DNA of 64,000 nt from Globodera rostochiensis (lineage: Eukaryota > Nematoda > Chromadorea > Rhabditida > Heteroderidae), in contig JAEVLN010000021.1 of assembly GCA_018350325.1 (NCBI GenBank), positions 682,001-746,000 on the forward strand, written 5' to 3'. Positions 1-13,498 of this stretch are shown piece by piece (positions within the stretch are counted from its first letter, which is position 1; each line of letters opens with the position of its first letter). A model generated the notes under the pieces. It was given only the letters and a program-made list of their open reading frames with translations. It had not been told where the DNA came from and ran no database searches. Position numbers and translations under genes: made by a program.

Positions 1-2097
1 CCATCTGATCATCTCACCGTTACTTGTTGAACCGTTTTGATGGAATAAATATTTGTTGGCACGAGGAGGTTCATGACGAAAAAAATGGTTTGGAGCGAGG
101 AAGAATGGAGGAATGAGTCAGGGGATTGGATCCGGGGGAAGGGCAGAATTGGGGAAAGGAGGAGGAGGAAGGGAGTGCCGAAAGCATGGGGGAAGCACGG
201 GAAAAGGGAGGGGCCACAGCGTTCGGGACGTTCCTCCCTCGGGTATGGCCATCCCCCCACGCGCCTCCACTGGCCGATCGACCATCGCCGGACTCCGATC
301 GCCGCCCCGACCCTCTGAGTCCCGAGTCCCCGGTCCCACGGGGAACACGAAAGTCTTATTCATTTTCTGGTAGCACCGGAACCCGAACCCGGCCACCCCC
401 TTTTTCCCACCCCATGCGAACGCTTGTTCCTCCGACTGGCAAAACGCCTTCTCCACAAAGCCTTCCTCCCCACAACGGAAATTCTGCCCAATGGCCAATC
501 GATCCGTCATTCAAATCGGCGATTCACTATCCCCGCGCCTGCAATGCCTCTCAGAGCTCTCTCTGGCCGCCACAGGCAGCACAATCGGCCAACATCTTCC
601 ACCCCAGCTCACTCTCTCCGTTCCCCCCGGCGTTCAATTAGGCAACAAATTCTTCCCCCCCCCCACTCATCTCCGTTGACAATCTTCATCGCCATCATCA
701 ACAATTAGCTGAGAGAATGCATCCGACTCCCCTCTTCCTTCCCCCCCCCCCCTCCGATCCACCGACGCAAAACGGTCTCTCAGGCCCCTCGGGGGATCAT
801 CCGGACCTTCTCTCTCCTACCCGACTGTTGCCTTTAAAGAAACAGCAGAAGTGGTCGTTTAATGAAAAAAAATAAAGAAAGTCACATTACTCGCGTCTTC
901 AATCAAAAATGTCGAATTACCCCTCCTATCCGAAGTCTGACTAGACCAAACCAAATCCACCCATCAAAATCCAATTGGACTTAAAGGATCAAGCCCACCT
1001 AATACTAATTTCGTCAACCGTTCCAAAAAAAACTAGTGATCAGAAGTCCAATCGATGTAACTTCCCCCAAAGCCACCCCCACCCCCTCTACAGTATCCGA
1101 AATTTAGCAAATCCAATTTTCACTACCGATTTATCTGAGTTCGCATTCTGTCTCCAAAGCTTATTTCGCCGATCTGACCACAGACCGTCCTCTCACCGCA
1201 TTCATCAGACCATCAAAAGGTTCAAATTGACGGCTAGGCACACCACCGGAAAATGGTCAAACCTTACCCCGAAATTCCCTCTCAAAGGTCCCGGACAAGC
1301 AGTGTCTGCTGAGCATCCGATCGACGTTCCCCATCAGTCAAAGCGCCAGCTCCCGAATCCATCAATCCGAAAGTGCCAATCTTAGACGCCTCGCCAACCA
1401 GGTTTAAAGACATCAATCCCTTTCCCGCCCGCCTCACCTAAGCAATCACCTTCCCCAATAAGCAAAGCCGGAGGCATAATTGGCCAAATCCAACCCCTTG
1501 GACTATTTCAACACAGACTTCCAATCCGTTTTGAAAAATCGGTCACTGTAAATCAAAACCGGGCCCCCGTCCCAATAGGTCCGCCCAAACCCAAACTTCG
1601 GTAATCTCTGATCAAAACTGCCCCGAACCCAATCGTATCTGCCCTCCCAAACCAAAATTTAGGAAAGAACTGCTCGAGCCCGTAAATTCCCCCCGCCAGA
1701 ACCGAACTCGACTTCAGCTGCTATTCATCTGACCTCGCATTGCCACCTCGACCTCCAGTCCGTTCTCTGACTCGATTCCGGCACCTCATTCCGATCGCGA
1801 GTGACATCGCCCTCTGTCCTTCACCAACAAAACGAGCTCAATTGCCCAGCACTGATCAACTCACGTGAAAGGTGGGGCCCTTGCCCAACTGTCAAAATAA
1901 AAATAAGTGTGCCTCGTGATCAAACAACATTTTCACACTTATCAACACTGACATGCACGCACCCGACAATTCGCACGCTTGAAACATTAGACAAATCAAA
2001 GGTCTGAACCACTGTCCACATAATCACCGCCACTCCCAAATTGAGTCAAAACAGCCACGGGCCCACACATATGGCCAATAGCAATCCCGGCCCCGAA
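1..2097. other. GC-richer non-coding block at window start
   Basis: This block is close to 50% GC, unlike the strongly AT-rich remainder of the window. The + strand is G/purine-rich to about 215 and then C-rich to about 2097, with C runs at 655-664 and 741-752. Several open frames of 130-171 codons exist on both strands, but they overlap one another, are dominated by Pro, Ser, Arg and Gly as expected from GC-rich DNA, and show no recognisable domain. It could be a promoter or untranslated region of a gene to the left, or a degraded repeat. I cannot assign a function. Confidence 0.6.
87..213 (+). other. Purine-rich tract
   Basis: The + strand is almost all A and G for about 125 bases, with repeated GGA/GAGG blocks and only scattered pyrimidines. 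It is followed from about 217 by a C-rich, pyrimidine-biased stretch. Such asymmetric tracts can form triplex (H-DNA) structures and sometimes flank promoters, but no core promoter motif can be defended here. Confidence 0.5.
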
Positions 2098-2846
2098 GAA
2101 AATCAAGTTTCCTCTCCAAAATTTCGTGAATTCAGCCCGGCACAAAACAAATTGAGTTTCCTCTCCAAAATTTCGTGAATTCAGTCCGGCACAAAACAAT
2201 TTGAGTTTCCTCTCCAAAATTTCGTGAATTCAGTCCGGCACAAAACAATTTGAGTTTCCTCTCCAAAATTTCGTGAATTCAGTCCGGCACAAAACAATTT
2301 GAGTTTCCTCTCCAAAATTTCGTGAATTCAGTCCGGCACAAAACAATTTGAGTTTCCTCTCCAAAATTTCGTGAATTCAGTCCGGCACAAAACTAATTTG
2401 AGTTTCCTCTCCAAAATTTCGTGAATTCAGTCCGGCACAAAACTAATTTGAGTTTCCTCTCCAAAATTTCGTGAATTCAGTCCGGCACAAAACAATTTGA
2501 GTTTCCTCTCCAAAATTTCGTGAATTCAGTCCGGCACAAAACAATTTGAGTTTCCTCTCCAAAATTTCGTGAATTCAGTCCGGCACAAAACTAATTTGAG
2601 TTTCCTCTCCAAAATTTCGTGAATTCAGTCCGGCACAAAACAATTTGAGTTTCCTCTCCAAAATTTCGTGAATTCAGTCCGGCACAAAACAATTTGAGTT
2701 TCCTCTCCAAAATTTCGTGAATTCAGTCCGGCACAAAACAATTTGAGTTTCCTCTCCAAAATTTCGTGAATTCAGTCCGGCACAAAACAATTTGAGTTTC
2801 CTCTCCAAAATTTCGTGAATTCAGCCCGGCACAAAACAATTTGAGA
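2098..2846. repeat. 49/50-bp satellite array, 15 copies
   Basis: Fifteen head-to-tail copies of a unit containing TTTCCTCTCCAAAATTTCG followed by TGAATTCAG and CCGGCACAAAA. Each unit holds one GAATTC site: the first is at 2128 and the last at 2817. These are 14 intervals, eleven of 49 bp and three of 50 bp (the longer ones carry AACTAATTTG instead of AACAATTTG, at about 2391, 2440 and 2587). Copies are otherwise nearly identical. The first and last copies share CAGCCCGG where the 13 inner copies have CAGTCCGG, suggesting inner copies were homogenised or amplified more recently. The array ends exactly where the sequence becomes AT-rich. Open frames inside it are by-products, since 49 is not a multiple of three. 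Confidence 0.97.
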
Positions 2847-4689
2847 ACTATTTATTAGATCGAGAATTTTAATTAGAAAGTGGAAAATTATATATGATAT
2901 TGCATGAGCAAAAGGCGAGTAGTTTATTGAGAAATAAAAACTCTTTCTTGATTTGTTGTTGATCAATTAGCGGTTTGAAGAAAACAGGAATTTGAATAGC
3001 GTTTGTGAAGGGTACAACTCCCGCAGTTGCCGCTTTTTATTAACTTTTGAATTAATTTATAAATGAGAACAATTTGGCTTTTTTATAGTTGTAATCTTTT
3101 ACATTTGCATACCCAATTTTTATGTAGTTTATTTTATTATAATTGATGTATAATATATTCATGCACAACAACGCTTTTGTTTTGCTTTCTTTTTAAATAA
3201 ATTGCACTTTTTGCTTCCAATGGCCGATCATCGTCGGATCGATTCTCTCGTGAGTGATGGATTCCGTATACCCAGAGGTTCGATGTCACTAGACAAATTT
3301 GTGTGCACAAAAAAAAAGACAACAATTACAAATTGTTCGACACATTTGGCGTACTGTTTCACAGCTTTGGAGTATACTTTGGAATTTATTCAAATAATAA
3401 GATTTTAATGTACAAATTTAAAAAAAAAAATTAATATTCCTTGACTTTGTAAAGTTTAGAATTTTCTAATGCAATAAAAATGTTTGAAACTGATTTATTT
3501 TTAATTATTTGTGCAATTTATTTCTGTATTTGTTTATTATTCTTTTGGATACCAATTTGGATTTTAAATGAAAATAATATTTTAAATGAGCTCGTAATTT
3601 TGGAACGCCAGTCGTAGACTCTCCGACCCCACAAGCCTACGTTTAGCGTTAAATTTTAATTTGGCATCACACTGGATTTACTTATATTATAACGTTGAAT
3701 TCTGCATTTAATATTATATTAAACAAATATGTCAATAAATGAAAATAAATAGTTATTTCAGATTAATATATAAATGATATTTTTGTTTAACTGTTAATTA
3801 TTAATAACAAAAATGTGCATGTGACACCCATCATATATTTAGTTTATCCATTATCATTTGCCATCGAAGATTACTGTTGCCGCCTAAACCCAGCTTTTAA
3901 AGCCTCATTCGTCGAATGGTAGAATTTTGTTTAAAAACCATTATCTTGCGCACCATCGCTGAAATTTATTATTAAGTACCAAGTCGTTTATAATTATCTA
4001 AGTTAGTTAAAGATATATGTTTAAAACATGGATTTGTTATCACGGTTTTTAAACTATCATATTTTATCTTAACAAATCGTTTTAATTGAATTTGGTAACT
4101 AGACAATAAATAAAGCAAAAAATAAACCATTATTTTGAAATAATATTAAAGCCAATGATTTTAACACAAATAATTATATGAATTTTAATTAAAAAACGAG
4201 TTGAATGAATAAATAATAATTAGCCAAAAAAAACTGCACCAGGGGGTTCCCAATTAAATTTAATAATAAAACGAACCAAACTTAATTAGAAATTATTTTC
4301 TTTAATAGAAATTAATAACATAAATTAGGCGATACAAAAATTAAAAATTTGATTGGAGTGCTACATCAAAATAAAAATTATGCGTAGTTCCATAAAGATA
4401 CTCTTATCATTCTAAGTAAAATAAAAAATAAACTAAAAATTTCAAAACACGTATCTGCAGAAATTCTTATAAATTTATTGTTATACTGAAGATATTAAAA
4501 TAAAAATTATAAATATTTCCAAAACAGATAATCCCCCCAGATATAATAATTAAAATACAAAAATTTATTAAATCAAAAGGAGGCTCCGCAATTTTTTATT
4601 TTTAACAAGAAAATTAAAGTTTAAAAAATTTTTGAATCATCAGTATTTCCAGAGTTGTTTTTTAAATTTAAAGTATTTATTTTTGCTTT
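2847..4689. other. AT-rich non-coding DNA with small GC islands
   Basis: No gene is seen. The composition is AT-rich with mixed skew: T-leaning from about 3140 to 4080, then A-rich from 4080 to 4680. GC-richer islands stand out at about 3604-3650, 3860-3920, 3948-3962 and 4238-4252. Short open frames (for example 3202-3408) have no recognisable product. Confidence 0.6.
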
Positions 4690-7630
4690 ATTATTATCGA
4701 CATTCTACGGCAAGAACGACCAAGACTAACCAAACTGCTTTGCCTTTGGCATGCTTGGATTATGACATTTTTGGTTTTTCGTTTAATATAATAGATTTTT
4801 TAAAATAATATTCCTCTAACTCGGCAAAATTTAAGGAAACTGAAAGTCTTGAATATTTTTCGCTTAAATTTCTTATTAATTGTTTATGATTTTTGTTTTT
4901 CTGTTTTTAGAATAATTAATTTTTTGGTGGGCATTACTGCCTGAAATGTTTTACTTTTTCGAAAAATTGCAATTTCCCATATAGCTATAAATAATGATAA
5001 ATAATGTGATTATGTAGCAAACAAATAAATCATAAAGCTCGACCGGGCAAAAGATGTGTTGGGAGCTCACCGATAAAGCTATGCATGTTTTACGTCTTTT
5101 GGAATTCAAGAAAGAAATGAAAAAACAAAAGTATAAAATAAGTATTGCGGTTTATAAATTATGTAAAACAAAAATAATAAATGTAATCAAAATATTTAGT
5201 GAAAAAATCAATAAATAAAATATTACTTATAAACCAATTTAAATTCTTTTTCAATCAATCGATATAAGCTTAGTGACCTGTGCATCAGAATAGCAATACC
5301 TCAGAAAAGGTTCCCCACATCGCGGTGATTTATTTGCTTTAATAAAATTTTCATGTTAAAGATTTAATTTATTTTAAAATATTAATTATTGGATCATTAA
5401 AAAACGATATTTGGAAAGCTCCCTTAGTTTTAAATGAAATAATTAACAAAGTCGATTTTGATAATTATCAAATGGTTGTTAATCAAAAGGCAAATATAAA
5501 ACATAGGCATTATCACAAAAACATTAGTTTTTGAATAAAAGACCTAACATTGAACAAACTATTAAGCATTAAAGTGAAACACGTTTTAAATAAACTGATC
5601 TTAAAATTTCAAAAATACAAATGTTGAAAAAACCTTGTATAAAAATTTAAATACATAAACATTTTTTAAGATTGCAATCAATTAAAAGATTTGGCAGTAT
5701 AAAAATCACAATTATAACAATATTGAAAAGCTTCATGTTGTTGTGTCAGTGTGCTTCTTCCTCCTATGACTAACAGTGGAGAAGAGTCCGGATCGATAAT
5801 TATAAATATGGAATACATTTAATTCAAAATCTGATTTTAACAAATCTAAATATTAATTTTTATGTCAATAAAAAAAAAAATTATTCCTGTATGAAACGTT
5901 TACTATCCGAGCACATTTTATAATTTTGAGTTTAAAAAGCTATTTTAGCGTTAATTGTTATAATGATTTTGGCTTTTTTTCACTCTTACTCGATTATTTT
6001 CCATTTTTGGAAAAAATATTTTCAATTTACAATATATAATTATTCTAGTAGCATAATTTTGCGCCAGGCACATTTTAATGAAAAGAACGCTTTCAATAAA
6101 AGATAATAAAATGTTTAATTTAAAAATTTTACTAAAAGCAATGATACTGAACTCTGACGGCGCCAAGACAAGTGACGAGAATATTTAAATTATTGGTGTA
6201 TTAATTAACTGTGCTTTTTCAATGCATGAACTTAAATTTATTTAATATCTTTTCACTTAATTATAATTATGCTTTAAATTAATTTCAGTTTCATATCCGG
6301 ATTTCTTTATTATCACATCATCTATAACTCTACTAATCTCTTTTTTAAATTAATTACTTTTTTCGTATTGTAAGTTTTTATTATAGAAATTCATTAAAAC
6401 CTTTAATTACAGCATTATTTGATTTATTTTTTATTTTATATATTTAAATAAGGGGATTTGAATTAGATTTGAATTAATTTACTGTTTTTAAATATTTAGC
6501 TCCATATTTTTTTCTTTAATTCCTTATTCATTTCTATATTATTATTTTGCTAAAGAAAAGTGTGCGTTCTTGAATTGCAATCGTAAATCGTCGCGCCCGG
6601 TAGTATTAATTTGAAAAGTTTTTTCTTGAGGCGGGTGGATATTCATTTAGAAGTGTCATTAAAATTTATTTCCAAATACAGATGTTTTTAATGATTATAT
6701 ATTTATTTGCTGTTTTTATCTTATTTTACATTTAAATTTATCAAAATCTTAACCTTAACATTAAAAGGCTATAATATTTTTGTTGAATTATTTAAGTAAT
6801 TTTTAAATTTTATAAGACATGTTGGCATTTCTCATATAATAATAATTTTTAAATTATTTTTTGCATTATTGTTTTTCGCAATTCGCTCAACTAGTTTATT
6901 TAGTAAAAATAATTTTTTGTATTTGGTTTTGAGATATTAAAATATAGGCACAGTGTTTATTCTAGAATTACTAAGTTCATGTGCCCTCCTCTTTTTGTTG
7001 ATTTTTTATGGTGCTTCTAGCGATCATGCCAAAAACTAACATTCGCGCACTAAATTCCCACCAATTTTGAGTCAAAACCCAATGCAGGCTCTGCAAAACA
7101 TTAGTTAATCGAAGGGCCCGGGAGTTGTCTTGCAGCGCTCGTTAAAATGTAGGCCCCAGTTTATGCTTTTGAGAGCTTAAACATTGCTTATCAAGCCTGC
7201 AAAAATAAAAGAATTTTGGTTTAGCTAAAAATTTTTTAAGGCATTTTGAAAATTATTGCCAAAAATTTTCCCTAAAAAAGGCTTTTTTGCCCCAAAATTT
7301 CTTTGCTGGGGCAAAATTTGGGGTTTCATAAAAAATTAATGGGTGGAGCAATAAACCTCAAATTTTGCCTGAAGCTTCTCCCATCTATTTTCTCACTATC
7401 AAAACTTCAAATTACGATAATCTTATACTGTAAAAGAAAAATAGAGTCCCAAACAGACCAGGTTCAAAAAAACCAAAATTTGGGTTTTAGCTCATCTCAG
7501 CTGCATTCTAATGACTGTGGACAAAACCAGAAAAAAGGCAACATTTTATCAATAATCATGGTGCTTATTTTGAGTCATGATTGTATTTTGTTGTATTTTA
7601 AAAATAAATTTTCATAAAAAAATCAAAGGG
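4690..7630. other. AT-rich non-coding DNA, skew alternating at short scale
   Basis: No gene is seen. The + strand is T-rich at about 4690-4960, A-rich at 5100-5900 and T-rich at 6180-6990. GC islands lie at about 4700-4755, 5038-5095, 5270-5335, 5745-5800, 6150-6178, 6563-6650 and 7020-7165. Near 7290-7325 an imperfect inverted repeat built on GCCCCAAAATTT and GGGGCAAAATTTGGGG looks like the remnant of a mobile element. The 104-codon frame at 7303-7617 has no recognisable family. Confidence 0.55.
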
Positions 7631-10600
7631 TATCAGAACTTATGTTACACCCTAAATAACAAATTTTAATATACAACAAAACATAAAACAAAAATATAAT
7701 GTATCAGACCGTAAAAAATATTAAAAATAAAGATGACTAAGAAGTATTGGTGATTGGAGCAATTTTTACGCGATATATATTTCCAAGATCGATTAATAAA
7801 TTAAAGGAAATATTAAAAAAATAATATTAAACAATTTTGGTCAACCAGTTTCAACTAAAATAATATGGTGATTCTACAACTATTTTATTTTAAATATATA
7901 CTTTTATGAAACTAAAAATGCTTAAAATACAGCAAAAATATTCGTATTTGTGTAACCTTGGCTTTCCTTAATATAAAGTCACTTATTTATTCGCGTTTCA
8001 GGTGTGCTTTCAAGCTTTTGTCCCTTTATTTAGGGTTTTAAATCCAATTGCTATCAGAAAATAATTGTTTGAATTCGTTATTTTTTTTCAAAATAAATCT
8101 AAAAGCGAACTTTTTCAATGCCCTCTGAGAATAATTGATGCCCATCCGCCGTCCAAATTATTAGAATAGTTTCTTATGCGATCAAAGTACACGATTGAGA
8201 TTCATTATTTTTAGTTTTTATATTTTAGAAAAAAGTCCATTTTTCTTATAAATTTTTAACTTTAAAGTTATTTTATTAGAGTTTTATAAGACGAAATTTT
8301 TATATATCTATATTTGCGCTTTAAATATAATTTTTGACATTTATAGGGTTTGTAAAGAGATTTGCTGTATTAATTAAGAGTACTTAAATATTTATTTAAA
8401 AATTTATTGTTTCAAGTTGGAGTTCGTTTGACGAAGTGAAGATAATATTTAAGTTTTTATTTTAACTAAACGATTTAACAGTTTTTTTCAAAGATGATAT
8501 TTATGTTAAAAAAAAATATATGCTTTAACGACAACAAATAAAACTAACAAATATCAATTTAAGAGTAATGTTATAAAAATGAGCTTTTTTAAGTTTAAAA
8601 ATACATTTTCAATAATATCATAGTTCGAGCGTTCCACTGTTCAATTATGACTTTTTGTTTATAATTATCTTGCCAATTTTTTTAAATTTTAAATCTGTAT
8701 TTAAAAGCATTTTTTAATTCAGAGCCATTTATTATTTAAGAAAAATTTTATTTAGAATCAAAAATGATAACAAAGTATTGACGGCAAGCGTTAATCGAAT
8801 TGATTATTAAATAAACGATTAAATAATAAAAATAAAAATTTAATATTAATAAACAAAAATTGTGTGAGAACGATTTGAATTATCGGCATGGAAAGAGCAA
8901 GCAGTGGAGCTGGCGGGAGATAGCCCCCGCCCCACCCAAGAAAAAGCCCCAACCCCCTTAACCCCAAGTAAACCCAAATCCCGTTAGTCTAAAGATTATT
9001 AAAAAACTGTAAAATAAAAAACAAAAATTAAAAAACATCAATTCAGTTAATGCTGAAAAAGCTGTCGAAAAGGAAAAAATCTAAAAATATTATTATTTTC
9101 AAGATTAAAAGCCAACCGAAATGGTCCTTTAATAAAAAACTATTAGTTGATGTTCAAAATTCTTTATATTAAAAATCAAGAACATTGCACCCATAAAAAC
9201 ATTGTAAAGATTTATGATGCAGTTATTGAAAACAGTTATCTTTAAAATGTTGAAAAGATATATTTATAAATGAAAATAATATCCAAAAAGAATTTTCAAA
9301 TTTTTAGCAGAAATGCATTTAAAACAAAATTAAAAATATTTTTATTTATGCAATTAATGAAGTATTTTATAAATATAATATTTGTATTTGCAGCGATAAT
9401 ACTACTAAGGTTTTTGTTAAAAACTAAGAATGTAAAATAATGACTTCTATTATTTCAATTTAAAAAAATTAAATCTTATTTACTAAAGCTTAAACCTAAA
9501 TTAATAATTAAAATGACGAGACAGAAGAACTGATCTACCTATTAGTGTTCTCAGACGACGGAGTATATGCCATAAGTTACGGGGTATTAAAATTATTTTA
9601 ATTGCTACATTTCTTAAACTTTTTTAAGGCGATGCTTAAATGTTATAATGAAAAATTCTTTGTTTCAAATACTCTTTAATGTTAATTTAAAGGTTAAGAC
9701 TAGAAGAAGCAAACAGCAACATATAAAATAAAAAAGCAAAAAAATGCAATCAGAGTTTACAATAACAATGACGAAAAAATAGTCATCATACCCGACCTAA
9801 AATTTAATAAAATTCAGAAATAAGTCTTTTTAAATAAAATAATAAGGTAATTGATAAATTAAGACAACGTTTCTTAGACAGTTTGGCGACAAACCTCATT
9901 GTAATTTTAATAAATGTATAAAAAATTCTTAATTTAAGTCAAGAAAGAGCTGATGTCAACAGAAAATGTTTAGGGGACAAGTATGTAAAAACAACATAAG
10001 ATTAGTTAACAAAGTAGTTTTGGCAGTTCAGAATGTTGAGAGGATGGCAAGGGGAATGAACCTTGCAAACGACAGCAACATGCATATAATGCTCGATAAT
10101 TCAAATACAAAAAAATAAATATTTAATCTAACTGTATTTAAAAAATATATATTAACTTATAGTTGTGGGGCCAATCAACAAAAAATATTTTTAAATAATG
10201 AAAAAAACGAAAACAAAATTAAACAAACGAATTTTCAAGTTTCAAAACACTAAAATTTAATTAAGAAATCTGAATCAACGAAACATAAAAACAAATTAAT
10301 CAATTCTATTGAACAAATAATGGAACTAGCCTCTAAGCTAATTTTCTCAAAAAAAAAAAAATTTTACATATTAAAAAAAGATAAATAATTTTATAAAAAA
10401 AAATTTTATTCCTGAACCTAACACAACAAAAAAAGCGATGACATATGAATGCAAATTCTGACAATTCAAAACATAAAGTACCAAATATTCAAATAACATT
10501 TGAATTTAAATATCAACTACAACTATACTAGCCTCAATAAATAATATTTTTAAAATTTAATACTGTGTTTTTTGGTCTCCAATGACATAACTACCAAATA

Positions 10601-13480
10601 AACCTTGGGTTAATGAAATTATTATAATATTTTTAGGGAATTGGTTTTTTTATTCTTTTTTCTATTTAAGTATATTTCCATATGTATTTTTCGGCTTTGC
10701 TAATTAAGAATCACTTATTATTTTAAGGTCAGCATAAGAAGATAAAAATAAATACACATAAAAAATTCATTAATATTTATTAAATAACTAAGAATAACCT
10801 TCAACAAAAGATTGGTTAACTTTTACATCAATTTGAAAAATGGAATGAATTAAGAATACCAGTAAAATAAACTAAATAAAATGATTAAATAATGAAAATT
10901 TACTAATCGTCTTATCAAGAAATACGAAATGTAAAAAAGATGATTTTATTTATATATTTTAATATAAAAATTAATACCTAAACACACCGATTATTGAGCA
11001 ACAACGTAGATGACAACTCGGGCAGATCAAGTAAGCGACCTAACCCTTTTGAATCGATTTTGAATTAAATAATAATTTTAATATATAAATGTAAAAAAAT
11101 GCAAATCAAATAAAAATATAAGCAAAGAGAAGTGCGTATGGTATTTTAAATTTTTACATTTAAGTTTACTTTTGTAAAAAATGTATTGTTTATAAATAAA
11201 GTATTGTGTAGCATAAACTATATAGTGTTTGTTATTACAATTAATATACGTTTATTAATATTATAATTTTTTTAAATTTTTTTGTATAAAATATATAATT
11301 AAAAAAAAATTACTATTATTTTAATAATTTGCTTAGTCGTCTGCCTTAAACATCTTCACAAAACTGATAAAAAAATTACCTTTTTTTCAAATCTTGCTAC
11401 CCACATAATTTAAATGCTTCAACCTCTTCAGTTGTATATTATCCAATTAGCGGATGAGTGCATTTTATGTGTAGCAAACAAAACGTATTAAATGTTCGTA
11501 TTAGATTCATTTATTATTCAAATAATAACTTAAAATTAATAGAAAAATGACTTCAAATCGCTTCAGCTGCTGGAATGCTATATTTTCCAATTTTTCCCGA
11601 GATTTTGTATTGTTTTATTTAAGTTAAAAAATATATATATTTGCTCAAAAATTTTGAATAAAAAGGGCCCATTAGGCCTGATATTACGAAACATAAACCC
11701 TAAAGAACGCATAAATCTAAAAATTTTTTAATTGGTCACTTTTATTATTTTTTTGTGGTAAGGCTTCAAACGGAAAATATTGCGAGCTCTATGTTTTCCA
11801 AGTTTTATTGAAAAAAATCAATGCGGCCAAATTAATTAAAGCAGTTTATTAAATATTACACAAAGTTCTTTATTGACTACAACATCGCTGACAAGAGAAC
11901 AATTTTCATATACAAATACCTTTCTTTTTTTTCATAACAGATTAAATAGAAAAAACTTAATGCTGTTTTAAGCAAGTTAAAGAATACAAGAATTTAAATT
12001 TAAATGCAACCTAATTATATTTCAAAGTCTAAATAAAAACAAATTCTTTAAAAATAAATCTATATAATTTAAAATAGATGAAAGCAAATTTAGAATAAAT
12101 TTTTTTATAACCCCGTTATAACTTGTATTTCGTAAAATAAATATTTTAAAATTAAATACATAAACAAATTTTAAGACAATTAAGTATATTTTGTTTTAAA
12201 TGCAACCTATTCTATGTCTCAAAGTCTAAATGAAAAACATTAAATCAAAATAGATTTATTATACGATTAAAACTATTTAAATAAACTTTGTTATTGTAAT
12301 AATCTAAAAATTATGAACAAATGCTATCAAAATAAATGCCAACCTATGATGCCAACAACCAAATTATCCCTTACAATTAATTAAAGTTTTTTAAATATAA
12401 ATTACTGTTGACCCTAGAAGACACAAGCTTCATGATGACGAAAGACTCAGCTGCACCATAACGCGAGAAGTGCCGAGAAATTAAAATTAATACTTTTAGA
12501 CGCAATACATCAATAATTGGCTTTTTTTTACATTTTATTTTAATAGATATTAATTATAATTAAAAAATCGTATTATTTTAAATGTTATTAGATTACAGTA
12601 AAAAGAATAAAATTAATGTAAAACTTAAGATGATGAAACCAAGAAAATAATGAGAAATTTAAATCATCTATAATTAAATAAAGCAATTTCTTACTGGTAA
12701 AGATTGAATTAAATTAAAAACACAAATAATATTTATTTATAATAAGCTTCAATTTTATTAACAAAAATTCCTATTTTGGTAAAAATTCAACTTGCACACT
12801 TTAAAAAGGTATTACTTTCAAGATGAACTCAAATGCAAGAGGTTAACTGAAAAAATCAAAAAATGATATAAATCAAAATAATTGGAAAAATCCGGCAAAG
12901 CGGCAATAATGCTTCATCGGGAGAGTCTTGTTATCATTCTTGAAGAAAGCAAAAATATAATCTATTTAATAATAAAAATAAATAAAATTAACAAAAACTA
13001 ATAAAAGTTATGTAAGAAAAAATTTTAAGATTACACGATTTTAAGATGATTTTAGCATTGGGAGGCTTTTTATACAATGGCGTTTAACAACACTTCGCAT
13101 TGCATCTGCACATGGCGAGTAAGCCCGGATGAACAAATGGGGGCCGCTTAGGCTGATACAAATATAACGGTTTCAAATAAACTTGTACTCTGCCATAAAT
13201 ACCAAAACAAGTATCATTATAAGCGTTCGGTCGGGAGCTCCTTCTTCGAGGGGTCTTCATTTAAAATTTAAACATTTGATTGATAATGTATAACAATAAT
13301 TTTATAATATTAAAATAATTAATGATAAAAGTCACCTGCAAACGATTGCATATTAAAATTAATCTTTGATGAAAAAAATAAAATTAGTCATACATTAACG
13401 TAAATTCATTAATTGATATTTAATCTGAGTAAAAAATGTTTCATTTTCAAAATGAATAAGTTGGAGAATAATCGGATTTT
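7631..13480. other. Mostly A-rich domain with GC islands
   Basis: No gene is seen. The + strand is strongly A-rich over most of this stretch (clearest from 8760), apart from short T-leaning parts near 8010-8460, 8600-8760 and 10560-10730. GC islands lie at about 8110-8160, 8883-8945, 9518-9585, 9870-9900, 10028-10085, 10983-11055, 12413-12480, 12890-12955, 13060-13160 and 13220-13260. The island at 8925-8985 is unusual for C-rich words such as GCCCCAACCCCC. The island near 12890 has an inverted relative near 47130. Confidence 0.55.
12860..12955 (-). repeat. Degraded dispersed repeat, copy 1 (GC island plus flank)
   Basis: Read on the - strand, this contains CCCGATGAAGCATTATTGCC, then TTTGCCGGATTTTTCCAATT and a T-rich flank. 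The + strand at 47105-47215 has CCCGATGAAACATTTTGC, then TTTTTGCCGGATTTGTTTC and a similar T-rich flank with CAATTATTTTGGTTT. The match covers the GC island and its AT-rich neighbour in the same order. It is diverged and short, so chance cannot be fully excluded. Confidence 0.5.
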
Positions 13481-13488
13481 GTTACAAC
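13481..13488. repeat. Target site duplication, left (gttacaac)
   Basis: The 8 bases GTTACAAC directly precede the left terminus of the transposon at 13489 and are repeated exactly at 15001-15008. They fit the hAT target consensus nTnnnnAn. Confidence 0.93.
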
Positions 13489-13498
13489 CAGAGATGGA

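Noticed and set aside
126..641. 171-codon frame on the + strand, and overlapping frames of 81-130 codons
   Set aside because: They overlap in several frames on both strands in GC-rich DNA where stops are rare. The composition is dominated by Pro/Ser/Arg/Gly, with no domain, signal or conserved motif.
975..1385. 136-codon frame on the + strand
   Set aside because: No recognisable family; the C-rich composition of this block lowers stop frequency, and there is no supporting context.
2098..2846. CRISPR array
   Set aside because: The whole 49-bp unit is conserved with no variable spacers, and the surroundings are eukaryotic in character with no cas genes.
1996..2966. - strand frames repeating a CRAEFTKFWRGN-like peptide
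   Set aside because: They are readings of the 49-bp satellite. The unit length is not a multiple of three, so no continuous repeat protein is encoded.
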